This document shows, piece after piece, positions 11,258 to 19,434 of a DNA stretch of 56,712 bases. The translations under genes were made by a program, and so were the position numbers. The number at the start of each line of letters is the position of its first letter. Positions within the stretch are counted from its first letter, which is position 1. The DNA comes from an uncultured Bacilli bacterium (lineage in GTDB: Bacteria > Bacillota_I > Bacilli_A > RF39 > UBA660), in the NCBI GenBank assembly GCA_944371325.1, contig CALVXO010000009.1:1-56712 (forward strand). Reading direction: 5' to 3'. The notes under the pieces are model-generated. The model made no database searches. It saw nothing but the letters and a program-made list of their open reading frames with translations, and was not told the DNA's origin.

Positions 11258-12100
11258 TTGAAAAAAAACAGTTTAAAAACAATTACAAATTTATTTGAAG
11301 GATCAGAAATTAGAAGTATTTGGAATAGTGAAAAGGAAGATTATTATTTTAGTGTTATTGATGTAATTAAAGCTTTAACTGATAATGATTATCAAAAGTC
11401 CAGAAATTATTGGAAAGTACTAAAATTTAGACTTGTTGAAGAAGGAAGTGAACTGGTTAAATTATGTAACCAGTTGAAAATGAAGGCTCAAGATGGTAAA
11501 ATGAGAGAAACTGATACATTAAATACTGAAGGAATATTAAGGCTTATTGAATCAATTCCAAGTTCTAAAGCAGAACCTTTTAAAATGTGGTTAGCTAATT
11601 TAGGTAAAGAAAGAATTGATGAAGTTTTTGATCCAGAAAAAGCTATTAATAGAGCAATAGATTATTATCGAAATAAAGGTTATGATGATAGTTGGATTGA
11701 AGTTAGATTAAAGGGAATACTTAATAGAAAAAAATTAACTGATGTATGGAAAGAGAATGGAATTAATCAAAATTATGAATATGCAATATTAACAAATGAA
11801 ATATATAAAACTTGGTCAGGAATGAAGGCTAATGAATATAAAAATTTTAAAGGATTAAGAAAAGAATCATTAAGAGATAATATGAGTGATATTGAAATTG
11901 CTCTTACTGATATAGGAGAAATAACAACAAGAGATATTGCTAAAAAAGAAAAGCCACTTGGACTAAAAGAAAATATGAATGTTGCTAGAAGAGGTGGCAA
12001 TGTAGCTAAAAATACTAGATTATTATATGAACAAGAAACTGGAAATAGTGCTATAACAAACAATAATAATATTGGAATAAAATATATTGAAGAAAATTAA
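11258..12100 (+). CDS. BRO-N / antirepressor-like protein
   Basis: 280 residues from TTG 11258, set by AAAGGAGG at 11242-11249. The N-terminal half (SIWNSEKEDYYFSVIDVIKA ... LNTEGILRLIESIPS ... FKMWLANLGKERIDEVFDP) has the layout of the BRO-N domain, a DNA-binding domain of phage antirepressors and baculovirus BRO proteins. The C-terminal half (YAILTNEIYKTWSGMKANEY ... DIGEITTRDIAKKEKPLG ... NVARRGGNVAKNTRLLYE) resembles the DinD-like extension seen in stand-alone bacterial copies. Located between the split carboxypeptidase and alaS, with its own strong ribosome site. A regulatory, phage- or damage-related role is inferred from the family. Confidence 0.75.
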   Translation: MKKNSLKTITNLFEGSEIRSIWNSEKEDYYFSVIDVIKALTDNDYQKSRNYWKVLKFRLVEEGSELVKLCNQLKMKAQDGKMRETDTLNTEGILRLIESIPSSKAEPFKMWLANLGKERIDEVFDPEKAINRAIDYYRNKGYDDSWIEVRLKGILNRKKLTDVWKENGINQNYEYAILTNEIYKTWSGMKANEYKNFKGLRKESLRDNMSDIEIALTDIGEITTRDIAKKEKPLGLKENMNVARRGGNVAKNTRLLYEQETGNSAITNNNNIGIKYIEEN

Positions 12101-12242
12101 TTAGTTTTATAATTTATATCATATTTTGAAATAACATTAATCATATTGTTTAATATAGAAGAATTACCTATAGGTAGTTCTTTATTTTTGATTAAATTGT
12201 ATATTTACAAATAAATTTTATCATAGATGTTGATAAAATTAT

Positions 12243-12271
12243 TTACTAATTAAAAGATTTTATGGTACAAT
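12243..12271 (+). promoter_or_regulatory. Probable alaS promoter
   Basis: TACAAT at 12266-12271 is a good -10, with a weak -35 (TTACTA, 12243-12248) at 17-bp spacing. It lies about 25 bases before the alaS ribosome site. The 200 bases upstream of alaS hold no gene I can support and no T-box consensus. Confidence 0.5.
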
Positions 12272-12300
12272 AATAACGTTATTGAAAAAGGTGATTAAAA

Positions 12301-14085
12301 GTGAAAAAAATGTCTTCTAAAGAACTTAGAAAAGAATGGATTAAATTTTATGAACAAAGAGGTCATGTTGATATTGGAGCAGTTTCTTTAATAGGTGATG
12401 GAACTACAGGTGTTTTATTTAATGTGGCAGGTATGCAACCTTTGATGCCTTATTTATTAGGAAAAGAACATCCAAAGGGAAAAAGATTATGTAATGTTCA
12501 AGGATGCGTAAGAACAAATGATATTGAATCAGTAGGTGATTCTAGTCACGTAACATTTTTTGAAATGCTTGGTAGCTGGAGTTTAGGTGATTATTTTAAA
12601 AAAGAAAGAACTATTTGGAGTTATGAATTATTAACTCAAGTATTTGATTTATCTAAAGATAGATTAGCGGCTACAGTATTTAGTGGTAATGAAAATGTAC
12701 CTAAAGATGAAGAAACTGCCAAATTAAGAGAAGAATCAGGATTCTTAAAAGAAAATATTTATTATCTACCTAAGGAACATAATTGGTGGGAATTAGAAAG
12801 AGGACCATGCGGACCAGATAGTGAAATGTTTTATATAACTGATAAAGAACCATGTGGACCTAATTGTAATCCTTCTTGTGATTGTGGTCATTTTGTTGAA
12901 ATTGGTAATGATGTATTTATGCAATATGATAGAGTAAGTGATAATGAATATCAACCATTAAAACATAAAAATGTTGATACTGGTTGGGGACTAGAAAGAA
13001 TGTTAGCTTTCTTAAATACTAATGGTGATGTATATTTAACTGATTTATTTAATGGTGCAATAAAAATACTTGAAGAAGAAACAGGTAAAAAATATAATGA
13101 AGAAAAATCAACGACTTATTCAATGCGCGTTATAGCTGATCATATAAGAACTAGTGTTATGCTTTTAGGTGATGAAAAACATTTAACACCTTCTAATATA
13201 GGAGCCGGTTATATTCTTCGTAGATTAATAAGAAGAGCTGTTGTTCAAGCTAAAAAATTAAATATTAAAACAGATGTATTTTATAAAATTGCTGATAATT
13301 ATATTGATGAAGTATATGGTGATGTTTATCCTAATTTAGTTAAATCAAAAGAATTTATTTTAACTGAATTAAAAAAAGAAATTGATAAATTTGAAAAAAC
13401 TATAAATTCTGGAATGAATGAATTTTATAAGCTTACTAATAGACTTATAAATAATAATGTTAAAGTAATTAATGGACCAGATAGTTTTAAACTATATGAT
13501 ACATATGGTTTTCCTGTTGAATTAACAATAGAATTAGCTAATGAAATTGGTCTTTCAGTAGATACTGATGCATTCAAAGAAAAGTTTAGAGAACATCAAG
13601 AAAGATCTAGAGTATTATCTGGTGAATTTAAAGGTGGTTTAGCTTCTTCTGGTGAAATGGAAACTAAATATCATACAGCAACTCACTTATTAAATGCTGC
13701 ATTAAAAGTTGTTGTTGATAAAAATATTCATCAAATGGGTAGTAATATAACTAGTGAAAGAATGCGTTTTGATTTTAATTGTGATCATAAATTAACTGAT
13801 GAAGAAAAATTAGAAGTTGAAAATTTAGTTAATAAATGGATAAAAGATGATTTAGAAGTTAAAAAAGAAACAATGAAAAAAGAAGATGCTGTTAAAACAG
13901 GTGCGGAATGTATGTTTATTGAAACTTATCCTGATGTTGTAACAGTTTATACAATTGGAGATGTATCTAAAGAATTATGTGGTGGACCACATGTAGAAAG
14001 AACATCTTCTTTAGGAAAATTTAAAATTGTTAAAGAACAAAGCTCTTCAGCTGGTGTTAGAAGAATAAAAGCTGTTTTAGAATAA
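12301..14085 (+). CDS. alaS: Alanyl-tRNA synthetase, short form without C-Ala domain
   Basis: 594 residues (usual bacterial length ~870). The class II catalytic domain is clear: VAGMQPLMPYLLGKEHPKGK, then VQGCVRTNDIE and FFEMLGSWSLGDYF, with GWGLERMLAFL near 235. The tRNA-recognition helices follow. The editing domain keeps all four zinc/editing ligands: HTATH (His458, His462) and CGGPH (Cys560, His564). The protein ends at SAGVRRIKAVLE, exactly where the linker to the C-Ala domain normally starts, so the domain is missing, not mutated. GTG 12301 is preferred (AAAGGTGA upstream); ATG 12310 is an alternative. It charges tRNA-Ala and clears Ser/Gly mischarging. Confidence 0.95.
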   Translation: MKKMSSKELRKEWIKFYEQRGHVDIGAVSLIGDGTTGVLFNVAGMQPLMPYLLGKEHPKGKRLCNVQGCVRTNDIESVGDSSHVTFFEMLGSWSLGDYFKKERTIWSYELLTQVFDLSKDRLAATVFSGNENVPKDEETAKLREESGFLKENIYYLPKEHNWWELERGPCGPDSEMFYITDKEPCGPNCNPSCDCGHFVEIGNDVFMQYDRVSDNEYQPLKHKNVDTGWGLERMLAFLNTNGDVYLTDLFNGAIKILEEETGKKYNEEKSTTYSMRVIADHIRTSVMLLGDEKHLTPSNIGAGYILRRLIRRAVVQAKKLNIKTDVFYKIADNYIDEVYGDVYPNLVKSKEFILTELKKEIDKFEKTINSGMNEFYKLTNRLINNNVKVINGPDSFKLYDTYGFPVELTIELANEIGLSVDTDAFKEKFREHQERSRVLSGEFKGGLASSGEMETKYHTATHLLNAALKVVVDKNIHQMGSNITSERMRFDFNCDHKLTDEEKLEVENLVNKWIKDDLEVKKETMKKEDAVKTGAECMFIETYPDVVTVYTIGDVSKELCGGPHVERTSSLGKFKIVKEQSSSAGVRRIKAVLE

Positions 14086-14086
14086 A

Positions 14087-14114
14087 ATTTTACTTTTTTG
14101 AGTAAAATTTTTTT
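14087..14114 (+). terminator. alaS terminator
   Basis: ATTTTACT (14087-14094) and AGTAAAAT (14101-14108) form a stem, followed by a T-run through 14114. It starts immediately after the alaS stop codon. Confidence 0.75.
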
Positions 14115-14121
14115 AAAAGTA

Positions 14122-14150
14122 TTGACAATATAATAACATAAGAGTAAAAT
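14122..14150 (+). promoter_or_regulatory. Strong sigma-A promoter for the rel leader
   Basis: TTGACA (14122-14127), a 17-bp spacer and TAAAAT (14145-14150). Transcription would start near 14157, about 24 bases before the leader-peptide ATG. Confidence 0.8.
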
Positions 14151-14180
14151 GCTATTTAATTATTTAAAGAGGTGAGGAGT

Positions 14181-14240
14181 ATGAAAATAAATTTATGCTG
14201 TTATAACTCTTCAATCTTATTGGGTAAAAAAGGTAACTAA
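14181..14240 (+). CDS. Putative leader peptide upstream of rel
   Basis: A 19-codon frame, MKINLCCYNSSILLGKKGN, starts at ATG 14181 behind AGGTGAGGAG (14170-14179), a better ribosome site than many genes here have. It lies between a consensus promoter and an intrinsic terminator, and its last codons (AAA AAA GGT AAC TAA) are the 5' arm of that terminator. A ribosome finishing the peptide would mask the arm; an untranslated leader would leave it free to fold. This is the logic of translation-coupled attenuation. Its two adjacent Cys codons are notable, but which signal is sensed cannot be told. Translation is inferred, not shown. Confidence 0.55.
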   Translation: MKINLCCYNSSILLGKKGN

Positions 14241-14264
14241 AATATTTTTGGTTGCCTTTTTTGT
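14226..14264 (+). terminator. Attenuator hairpin before rel
   Basis: AAAAAAGGTAAC (14226-14237) pairs over 12 bp, with one G-U, to GTTGCCTTTTTT (14251-14262). The T-rich arm completes a Rho-independent terminator 20 bases before the rel start, between the promoter at 14122 and the gene it must serve. Confidence 0.75.
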
Positions 14265-14282
14265 ATTTGGGAGGTGTTTTAA

Positions 14283-15713
14283 ATGACTTTAAATGTTTTA
14301 ATTGGAAAATTAAAGGACTATGATTTAGAAGAAGTAGAAATGGTAAAAAAAGCTTATGAATATGCTAGTAATTTACACAGTGGTCAATTTAGACAAAGTG
14401 GTGAACCATATATAATTCATCCTTTGAATGTTGCTTGCATTTTAGCTGATATGCATGCTGATAGTGATACTATATGTGCGGGATTACTACATGATACACT
14501 AGAAGATACTAACACAACAAAGGAGGATATTGCCCACGATTTTAATCAAAATATTGCTAATTTAGTTGATGGAGTTACTAAATTAGCTAAAATGAATTTT
14601 TCTTCAAAGCAAGATCAAAATTATGCTAATACAAGAAAAATAATAACTAGTATAACTGATGATGTTCGAATAATAATTATTAAATTATCAGATAGACTTC
14701 ATAATATGCGAACATTACAATTTAAATCAGAATTTAAACAAAAAGAAAATTCATTAGAAACAATGGATATATTTGTACCACTTGCTTATTATATTGGGGC
14801 ATATAGGATTAAATCAGAATTAGAAGATTTATCACTTCAATACCTTTATCCTGATAGATATAAAAGAATTGAAGAAATAAAATCTAGAATAGAAAAAGAA
14901 AGTCAAAATTGTTTAAATGAAATGCTTCAAACAATTAATTTAATATTAAATGATAAAGATATTCCGCATGAAATAAAAGTAAGAACAAAAAACATCTATG
15001 GAATATATAAAAGAATGGAACAAGGACATAAATTATCTGATATTCATGATTTACTATCTTTAAAAATAATGGTTGATGATATAGCTAATTGTTATCAAAC
15101 TTTAGGATTAATTCATTCTAAATATCATCCAATAAATGATAAATTTAAAGATTATATATATAATCCTAAAACTAATATGTATAGGTCCTTACATACCACT
15201 GTTTTTGGTGAAGATGAAAGATTAGTTCAAACACAAATAAGAACCTTTGATATGGATAAAATTGCTTCGTTTGGACTTACAGCATATTGGGATATAAGTA
15301 AAGGAAATGCTAGAGATATAATGCAAGAAGATTTAAAAAATAAATATCAGTTTTTTAAATCGTTGATTGAGATTAATCATGTTTTTTCTGATAATCAAGA
15401 ATTTGTAAGTCAAGTAAAATCAGAATTATTTTCAGATAGAATATATGTATACACAACTAAAGGTGATATAATAGAATTACCAAAAGGATCTACTATTATT
15501 GACTTTGCTTATAGTATTGGACCAGATATTGGAAATACAATGGTTTCAGCTATAGTTAACGATAGAATTGTAGAACCAGATTATGTTTTAAAAAATAAAG
15601 ATAGAGTTAGAATTATAACTGATATATTATCTTATGGCCCAAGAGAAGATTGGCTTGATAAAGTAGTAACTACTCAAGCAAAAAGATTAATAAGAGAATT
15701 TGTTAAAAGATAG
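14283..15713 (+). CDS. rel: RelA/SpoT-family (p)ppGpp enzyme, C-terminally short, synthetase site altered
   Basis: 476 residues (long Rel proteins ~730). Domains: HD hydrolase (~20-180), synthetase (~220-340), TGS (~385-445); the helical, zinc-finger and ACT regions are absent. Hydrolase motifs look intact: EPYIIHPLNVA, LLHDTLEDT (His70, Asp71, Glu74, Asp75) and KLSDRLHNMRTLQ. In the synthetase, the conserved acidic Asp is kept (Asp256 in DIHDLLSLK) but the usual Arg after it is Lys261, and the catalytic Glu of the E-x-QIRT motif is Gln316 (VQTQIRT). The following MHxxAExGxAAHW block reads MDKIASFGLTAYW. Family knowledge predicts ppGpp hydrolysis with weak or no synthesis; this is inference. 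Expression is probably controlled by the attenuator upstream. Confidence 0.9.
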   Translation: MTLNVLIGKLKDYDLEEVEMVKKAYEYASNLHSGQFRQSGEPYIIHPLNVACILADMHADSDTICAGLLHDTLEDTNTTKEDIAHDFNQNIANLVDGVTKLAKMNFSSKQDQNYANTRKIITSITDDVRIIIIKLSDRLHNMRTLQFKSEFKQKENSLETMDIFVPLAYYIGAYRIKSELEDLSLQYLYPDRYKRIEEIKSRIEKESQNCLNEMLQTINLILNDKDIPHEIKVRTKNIYGIYKRMEQGHKLSDIHDLLSLKIMVDDIANCYQTLGLIHSKYHPINDKFKDYIYNPKTNMYRSLHTTVFGEDERLVQTQIRTFDMDKIASFGLTAYWDISKGNARDIMQEDLKNKYQFFKSLIEINHVFSDNQEFVSQVKSELFSDRIYVYTTKGDIIELPKGSTIIDFAYSIGPDIGNTMVSAIVNDRIVEPDYVLKNKDRVRIITDILSYGPREDWLDKVVTTQAKRLIREFVKR

Positions 15714-16142
15714 GTTATAAAGATTAATTATAAGAATTTGAAAGAAATATGTGATAAGTTATATTGAAATAATGAAAATAATTAATAAATTTATTGAGCA
15801 TATTGACAATCAAATGTTACTGAAATAGATTATTTGCTGTTTGCAAAAAAATATAGATGAAAAGGGAAAATTTTGATAAATCAAACACTTATGAATATGA
15901 TACTAATGTAAAATATTTAGAGAGTAAACTTTTTGAAAATAATATTTCCTTTTTTAAGAAAATGAGTATGGAAATATTTTTGCAATAGATAACCTAAATG
16001 ATAGAATATGTAAAAAATTCAATTATCGACGTTTAAATATAATGAAAGCGAAAAGGCACATATAATTTTTGTTCAAGTCATAAAAAATATTAATCAATTA
16101 TAAATAATATAAAATGTAGTATTAAAGGAGAGAATAAAAACA
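15714..16142. other. 429-bp gene-free stretch with possible coding debris
   Basis: No intact gene is visible. A short open segment around 15875-15988 translates to YEYDTNVKYLESKLFEN and ends at TAG; it has neighbour-like codon use but no usable start, so it may be a relic of a deleted gene. A good ribosome site (AAAGGAGAG, about 16125-16133) at the right end belongs to the next gene. No T-box signature was found. Confidence 0.35.
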
Positions 16143-17327
16143 ATGAATTTAAAAAATAATTTAACAGAAGAAGAGTTAAAAGACATGGCAAAAAAAAGCA
16201 ATAAAACAATAGAAGAAGTTGCAAATGATTATAAATATGCGTTAAAAGATTTAGAGTATTCATTAAATAAAATAAACTCTATAATTGATACACACAATTA
16301 TAAGAGATTATCTGATAATATTGATATATTGGGGTATGGAGTTGACGGAGAATTAAATGATAAATATAGTTGCTATGATGGAATAAAAGAAATAAATGAG
16401 TTCTCAAAATCAGAATTAGCTATTGTAACTGGTTTTGGTCCAACTAATGCTCCAACTGCTGGGACATTATCTTCTATATTTAAAGCATTAGAACTTCAAA
16501 AGCAAACAGGTATTTACACACATATTATTGTTTCAGAATTAAGTGCTTTAAATTCTAGACAAAAACCTTTAGATGAATTATTTGAATGTACTAATCAATT
16601 TATAAATTTTATAAAAAAATTAGGCTTTGATGAAAGAAATGGAGAAATTAGAACTCATAATTATTTGGATCATTCAAGAATTTTTTCTATTATATCAAGT
16701 GTATTTAAAGTTAGTGATTTTGCTGATGGTGAAGCAATGGATGAGATGTATAAAAGACTTAATATATTAGGAAATGATTATTCTACAATGGTAAGTCAAG
16801 CATATACAGTTGCAGATATTGTATTACCTATTATAAGAGATAAGAAAAAAGGTGTTATTGTTCCTGCGGGATTAGAAGAACATTTATATCCATTTTTAGC
16901 AAGAGTAGCAATTGAAAGAATCAAAAATAAAACAGGCGGAATAAATAATCTTGTGGATAAGGCTGCTAAAGTTGGTGCACTTTATGGAAAATTAATTGGA
17001 GGATTATTTCCATATGTTAAAATGTCAAAAAGTATTAAGGAATCATCAATCAATTTAGGTGATACAATTGAAGAAATTTATTCAAAAATAGTAGATTGTG
17101 GTAGTAGAAATGAAGAAGTTATTCTTCAAATGATGATTTTGGCATCTAATTGGGAACAAGATATTATTAATAATGCAAAAAAAGCATTTGAAAATAGAAA
17201 CAATAACTATGAAGAATGGCTTGATTTTAAAAAGAAATATTATAAATTTTTTATAGAAATTAAAAAATTATGGGATGATTCAAAAAGTGATATAAATATT
17301 AATGCCTATGATGAGTTATTTAAGTAA
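16143..17327 (+). CDS. Tryptophanyl-tRNA-synthetase-like paralogue (class I aaRS fold)
   Basis: 394 residues, ATG start with AAAGGAGAG. After a ~95-residue N-terminal extension comes a class I nucleotide-binding fold: AIVTGFGPTNAPTAGTLSS occupies the place of PTGxLHxGH in TrpRS, with TAGT where HxGH is expected. The distal lysine signature is intact (FPYVKMSKSIKES, ~300). SQAYTVADIVLPII and VPAGLEEHLYPFLAR correspond to the QAAD and GxDQ regions of TrpRS. A complete trpS lies two genes downstream, so this is a second, specialised member. Such paralogues can activate an amino acid for a small-molecule pathway rather than charge tRNA; here that is inference from the island context. It is followed after 11 bases by a HAD gene. 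Confidence 0.8.
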   Translation: MNLKNNLTEEELKDMAKKSNKTIEEVANDYKYALKDLEYSLNKINSIIDTHNYKRLSDNIDILGYGVDGELNDKYSCYDGIKEINEFSKSELAIVTGFGPTNAPTAGTLSSIFKALELQKQTGIYTHIIVSELSALNSRQKPLDELFECTNQFINFIKKLGFDERNGEIRTHNYLDHSRIFSIISSVFKVSDFADGEAMDEMYKRLNILGNDYSTMVSQAYTVADIVLPIIRDKKKGVIVPAGLEEHLYPFLARVAIERIKNKTGGINNLVDKAAKVGALYGKLIGGLFPYVKMSKSIKESSINLGDTIEEIYSKIVDCGSRNEEVILQMMILASNWEQDIINNAKKAFENRNNNYEEWLDFKKKYYKFFIEIKKLWDDSKSDININAYDELFK

Positions 17328-17338
17328 AGAAGGTAATT

Positions 17339-18133
17339 ATGAAAAAATTAATAGTGTGTGATATGAGTGGAATTGCATCAAATAAGGGTGTAAATAACGA
17401 AGAATTATTAAATGTTTTAAATAATTTAAATAATTATGATTGTACTTTTTGTACTGGAAAAGGATATAGTGGTGGATATGAAACAATAAAAAATGTAAAT
17501 TTAAAAATCCCGTTTATTTGTGAAAATGGTTCAGTTCTTGTTACAAAAAACGGAAAAATTATATATAACGAAAAAATGAACGGACAAAAAGTTGCAAAAT
17601 TAATAAATGAAATATCAAAAAAATGTTCTTTTGAATTTCTTGCATATGTTGATTTAAAAACACATAAATATAAATTTTTAAGAGGTAATAAAGAATTGTC
17701 AGAAGAATTAACACAGCCATGGTTTTATAGCGAAGAAATATATAGTGATGCTAATGACTTTTTAAATAATATAGATTTAAATAATGTATGTAGAATTACT
17801 ACTAGAGGATTGGATGGGGAAGAGGCATTAGATAGTTTAAAAAATTTTCATGTCGTTGTTTCTGAAAATGAATTTCATTCAATTTGCAGTATAGGAGTAA
17901 ACAAAGGTTCTGGAATTAAGAAAATTGCAGAGTATTGTAATTTATCTTTGAAGGATTTAATTATAATAGGAAATGATTTAAACGATATTGATATGTTTAA
18001 ATTAGATTGTGGTTTAAAAATTGCAACAGGTAATTCAAAACCTCCAAAAACTCTTTTAGATTTGGCAGATGTGTATGTTCCTTTGGAAAATTTACCAAAT
18101 TATATTAAAGCAGTTGACAAAAATAATGATTAG
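17339..18133 (+). CDS. HAD-superfamily protein (Cof type) with altered motif I
   Basis: 264 residues, ATG start with AAGAAGG. Cof-type HAD layout: motif [11 protein letters not shown] near the N-terminus, a C2-type cap in the middle, and motif [14 protein letters not shown] followed by [10 protein letters not shown] near the C-terminus. In active phosphatases motif I is DxDG(T/V); here the second Asp, the general acid/base, is Ser (DMSG), while the nucleophile Asp is kept. The enzyme may be slow, specialised or inactive. The spacing to the TrpRS-like gene (11 bases) and to trpS (43 bases) suggests one operon. Confidence 0.8.
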   Translation: MKKLIVCDMSGIASNKGVNNEELLNVLNNLNNYDCTFCTGKGYSGGYETIKNVNLKIPFICENGSVLVTKNGKIIYNEKMNGQKVAKLINEISKKCSFEFLAYVDLKTHKYKFLRGNKELSEELTQPWFYSEEIYSDANDFLNNIDLNNVCRITTRGLDGEEALDSLKNFHVVVSENEFHSICSIGVNKGSGIKKIAEYCNLSLKDLIIIGNDLNDIDMFKLDCGLKIATGNSKPPKTLLDLADVYVPLENLPNYIKAVDKNND

Positions 18134-18176
18134 TGATATAGTACATAAAAAAAAGAGGGGAAAAAGGAGATTAAAT

Positions 18177-19325
18177 ATGGGAAATATTATATTAACAGGA
18201 GATAGACCAACCGGAAGATTACATTTAGGACATTTAGTTGGATCGTTATCTCAAAGGGTTCAATTACAAAATTCAGGTATGTATGATGAAATGTATATAG
18301 AAATTGCAGATTCACAAGCAACAACTGATAATTCAGGAAATATTCAAAAAGTAAAAGATAATGTTATAGAAGTTGCATTAGATTATTTGTCATGTGGAAT
18401 AGATCCAAAAAAATGTACAATTTTTCTACAATCTGAAGTGCCAGAGTTAAGTGATTTAACATTCTATTATATGAATTTAGTTACTGTTGCAAGATTACAA
18501 AGAAATCCAACCGTAAAACAAGAAATTGTATATAGAGGATTTCAGAACACATTGCCAGTAGGATTTATGACTTATCCTATTAGTCAAGCCGCAGATATAA
18601 CAGCATTTGATGCAAATATAATTCCAGTCGGTGATGATCAATTACCTATGATAGAACAAACTAGAGAAATAGTTCGTACGTTTAATAGACTATATGGTGA
18701 TACATTGGTTGAACCACAAGCTGTTCTACCGCAAAATACTGTTTGTCATAGATTACCAGGTACTGATGGTCAAGCTAAAATGAGTAAATCAATTGGGAAT
18801 TGTATTTATTTAGCTGATAGTAAAGAAGAGGTAAAAAGAAAAGTAATGGGTATGTTCACAGATCCAAATCATTTAAGAGTACAAGATCCAGGTGTAACCG
18901 AAGGTAATCCAGTGTTTATATACCTTTCAGCATTTTCAAAAGATAAACATTTTGAAGAATATTTTAAAAATTCAGAAACTGGAGAAATTGAGTATAAGAA
19001 TTTAGATGAATTAAAAGCTCATTATGAACGTGGCGGTTTAGGAGATATGAAAGTCAAAAAATTCTTAAACTATGTTTTGGAAGATACTTTGGCCCCAATT
19101 AGAGCTAGAAGACACGAATTGGAAAAACATATACCAGAAGTTTATCAAATTTTGTTTGAGGGAAGTGAGAAAGCAAGATTAAAAGCTTCTAAAACACTTT
19201 CTAGAGTTAAGGCTGCTATTGGTTTAGATTATAGAAATGATTATGACTTAATAAATAGTCAAGTTGAAAAATATGCTAAATTACATGCTGAAGCTGAAAC
19301 TGAAAAAAAAACTAAAAAAAGATAA
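18177..19325 (+). CDS. trpS: Tryptophanyl-tRNA synthetase
   Basis: 382 residues from ATG 18177 (AAAAGGAGA at about 18163-18171); an upstream in-frame ATG lacks a site. Canonical signatures: [19 protein letters not shown] (HIGH) and [11 protein letters not shown] (KMSKS), with [20 protein letters not shown] for tryptophan and ATP binding. It belongs to the GDRPTG subfamily also seen in streptococci. The C-terminal tail is Lys/Glu-rich. It charges tRNA-Trp. It sits in an accessory island beside a TrpRS-like paralogue, so it is either the only trpS or a second, possibly inhibitor-tolerant copy; the window cannot decide. Confidence 0.95.
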   Translation: MGNIILTGDRPTGRLHLGHLVGSLSQRVQLQNSGMYDEMYIEIADSQATTDNSGNIQKVKDNVIEVALDYLSCGIDPKKCTIFLQSEVPELSDLTFYYMNLVTVARLQRNPTVKQEIVYRGFQNTLPVGFMTYPISQAADITAFDANIIPVGDDQLPMIEQTREIVRTFNRLYGDTLVEPQAVLPQNTVCHRLPGTDGQAKMSKSIGNCIYLADSKEEVKRKVMGMFTDPNHLRVQDPGVTEGNPVFIYLSAFSKDKHFEEYFKNSETGEIEYKNLDELKAHYERGGLGDMKVKKFLNYVLEDTLAPIRARRHELEKHIPEVYQILFEGSEKARLKASKTLSRVKAAIGLDYRNDYDLINSQVEKYAKLHAEAETEKKTKKR

Positions 19326-19331
19326 TTTAAG

Positions 19332-19364
19332 AATGTAATAAATTTTACTTTATTACATTTTTTT
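19332..19364 (+). terminator. trpS terminator
   Basis: AATGTAATAAA (19332-19342) and TTTATTACATT (19349-19359) form a perfect 11-bp stem, followed by a T-run. Confidence 0.85.
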
Positions 19365-19384
19365 AAATAAATTAATTTAATATA

Positions 19385-19425
19385 AAGAAACAGAATATTA
19401 TACAACATATAATATTCTGTTTCTT
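19385..19425 (-). terminator. Terminator of the kinase/nucleotidyltransferase unit
   Basis: A perfect 18-bp inverted repeat (19385-19402 with 19408-19425), AAGAAACAGAATATTATA on the plus strand, lies just past the minus-strand stop at 19435 and is followed leftwards by a T-rich tract. It insulates the convergent trpS and kinase units. Confidence 0.8.
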
Positions 19426-19434
19426 GTATTTTAT

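Noticed and set aside
12101..12300. T-box riboswitch upstream of alaS (also checked before trpS and the TrpRS-like gene)
   Set aside because: No T-box core sequence or terminator/antiterminator pair was found in these leaders.
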